Assembly (NCBI GenBank): GCA_044226845.1
Contig: JBGAGG010000009.1
Span: 1-64,000 of the forward strand
DNA from: JAFDZO01 sp044226845
GTDB lineage: Bacteria > Bacteroidota > Ignavibacteria > Tepidaquicellales > Tepidaquicellaceae
Length of the DNA stretch: 64,000 nt
Direction of reading: 5' to 3'
In this document: piece by piece, positions 62,782 through 64,000 of the stretch
Layout: each line of letters begins with the position of its first letter
Position numbering within the stretch: the stretch's first letter is position 1
Program-made: the position numbers and the translations under genes
Notes under the pieces: model-generated
Seen by the model: the letters and a program-made list of their open reading frames with translations, nothing else
Told to the model about the DNA's origin: nothing
Database searches by the model: none

Positions 62782-63753
62782 TTGAAAAAAGTCAGGTCTT
62801 CAATATTTAATAAAGTAATTTTTATTCTCACCGCGTCTGCCGTAATAGTTTTCATTTTTATATTTTTTATTTTCTTTAACTCGCCTGCTATTTTCAATAG
62901 GACTACAGCTTTTATCTCCATTGTAATATTTTTTATTTTTTTCTTCACAGCTTTATATTTTTCTTTTAAGAAAATACTGAGCCCTTTAAAAGATCTGTCA
63001 ACCTGTATCAAAAATCTTAATAACGGAAATTCCGGCTTCAGACTTAATGTAAAATCAAAGGACGAATTCGGGCAGATAGCAGAAACGATAAACGAACTCA
63101 ACGATACAGTTACGAATTCAGTTAAAGCAAAAGAAACTCTTTTGATAGATGTATCTCATGAGCTAAGAACTCCTCTTACAAAGATGAAACTCTCCAGTGA
63201 ATTTATTACCGAAGAAAAAATTAAAAGCAGAATTAAAGATGAAGTGAACGAAATGGAGCACATGATAACTGAACTTCTCGATAATTACAAAAAAGAAAAT
63301 GAACTGTCAAAACCTGAGATATCTGAATTTGATCTGAACGAGCTGATTGAAAGTGCTGCCGGTAAATACACTCCCGAAAGAATAGATTTTCCGAATGAAA
63401 ATCAAAAATTTTTAGTCAAAGCCGACAGGAAAAAAATTGAAACAGTTATAAAGAATTTAACAGATAATGCTTTAAAATATTCCCTGGATAACATTAAAAT
63501 TAGCTCTGAAAAAAATCCTGATAACGCTTCCGGATTTATTTTAAAAGTAAAAGATAACGGTGCCGGTATTCCTGATAATGAAATAAAATATATATTTGAA
63601 CCGTTTTACAGGGTGGATAAATCACGGAATAAATCAATCGCAGGATATGGACTGGGATTAAACATTGTAAAAAAAATTATTGAAGCGCATAACGGTACAA
63701 TAGAAGTTAAAAGCGAAAAAGATAAAGGAACTGAGTTTATAGTAAGAATCTGA
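62782..63753 (+). CDS. Sensor histidine kinase with HAMP domain
   Basis: A 323-residue kinase. Two membrane helices (residues about 11-33 and 42-62) with only a short loop between, then a HAMP linker (about 63-115), the phosphoaccepting His126 in DVSHELRTPLTKMK, and an ATPase domain with the N-box VIKNLTDNALKYS, G1 DNGAGIPD and G2 GYGLGLNIV. The tiny extracytoplasmic part suggests it senses within the membrane. It starts with TTG at 62782 and has no adjacent response regulator, so its partner is elsewhere. Confidence 0.9.
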   Translation: MKKVRSSIFNKVIFILTASAVIVFIFIFFIFFNSPAIFNRTTAFISIVIFFIFFFTALYFSFKKILSPLKDLSTCIKNLNNGNSGFRLNVKSKDEFGQIAETINELNDTVTNSVKAKETLLIDVSHELRTPLTKMKLSSEFITEEKIKSRIKDEVNEMEHMITELLDNYKKENELSKPEISEFDLNELIESAAGKYTPERIDFPNENQKFLVKADRKKIETVIKNLTDNALKYSLDNIKISSEKNPDNASGFILKVKDNGAGIPDNEIKYIFEPFYRVDKSRNKSIAGYGLGLNIVKKIIEAHNGTIEVKSEKDKGTEFIVRI

Positions 63754-63792
63754 AGATTCTACTTTTTTTCACATAAATAGTGAACACCAAAA

Positions 63793-64000
63793 ATGATCAA
63801 AAGAATTGAACTGATCCTTTCTCCAAAGGAAGCAGCTGATGATAAATTCATCGAACAGCTAGTAAGAAGTAATCTTTCACTTAAAAAAAGTGATGTTCTT
63901 CACATAGTAAAAGACCGCAGCTCAATCGACGCGCGCTCAAGAACTCCCCGCATAAGCCTTCTCATCAATGCATACGTAAATGAAGTTCCGAAAGAGATTC
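63793..64000 (+). CDS. FAD-dependent dehydrogenase (COG2509-like), N-terminal part
   Basis: The ORF runs from the ATG at 63793 to the window edge (69 codons visible). The N-terminus reads MIKRIELILSPKEAADDKFIEQLV, then LHIVKDRSSIDARSRTPRISLLINAYVNE. The alpha/beta start with a KxxSIDARSR motif is that of the uncharacterised FAD-dependent dehydrogenases of the COG2509 type, whose Rossmann FAD motif would come shortly after the edge. It starts 40 bases after the kinase stop. Confidence 0.65.
   Translation, partial: MIKRIELILSPKEAADDKFIEQLVRSNLSLKKSDVLHIVKDRSSIDARSRTPRISLLINAYVNEVPKEI

Overview
The window is a 64 kb piece of an AT-rich, densely packed Gram-negative genome. The best fit is the Bacteroidota/Chlorobiota group, most likely Ignavibacteria or a close relative. 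This rests on four secreted proteins ending in the NYPNPFNP-type C-terminal sorting domain (type IX secretion cargo), five-component TonB/heme uptake genes, kdsA (Kdo, hence LPS), and on most genes lacking a Shine-Dalgarno sequence. No rRNA, tRNA, CRISPR array, transposase or integrase was seen.

Layout. 1-5.2 kb: the 3' end of queA, an M1 metallopeptidase, and a mixed group of small genes. 5.3-16.2 kb, minus strand: acs, an organophosphate-type MFS transporter, a yeast-type cytosine deaminase, cupins, then the tightly overlapping carA-folD-prmA-ppx operon, a SPOR lipoprotein and an S9 peptidase. 16.3-24.2 kb, plus strand: deoC, a 52-residue ORF and an aldehyde dehydrogenase (deoxyribose and acetaldehyde breakdown), an outer-membrane-like protein, two tandem paralogous lipoproteins, and an overlapping mobA-fdhD-ydeP-type molybdoenzyme operon. 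24.2-30.0 kb: a 419-bp gap with 11-bp iterons, two tandem paralogous type IX cargo genes, a GNAT gene, a BNR-repeat cargo gene, and a 761-bp gap filled with an array of structured repeats.

30-44 kb, almost all minus strand, is an iron/heme acquisition island: four TonB-dependent receptors, hmuT-hmuU-hmuV, two copies of a small membrane-anchored protein that each sit just upstream of a receptor, and a divergent 1-Cys peroxiredoxin. The receptors would pass heme to the HmuTUV ABC transporter, and the peroxiredoxin fits the oxidative cost of iron uptake.

44-61.4 kb is mostly minus-strand housekeeping: ftsK, comB, gcvT, transaldolase, methyltransferases, an ATL-like DNA repair protein, another type IX cargo protein, an APC permease, two adjacent phosphofructokinases whose active sites predict different phosphoryl donors, a membrane spermidine-synthase-like protein with a receiver protein, kdsA and trmH. 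61.5-64 kb, plus strand: an outer-membrane-like protein, an FMN reductase, a sensor kinase and the start of a COG2509-type FAD dehydrogenase.

The most unusual part is 29.35-30.02 kb. At least six inverted-repeat elements lie in one gap. Several share a core hairpin with an AGAAGGAG loop but carry outer stems of quite different sequence that still pair. This is the pattern of a structured RNA family or an undescribed palindromic repeat family, not of a transposon.
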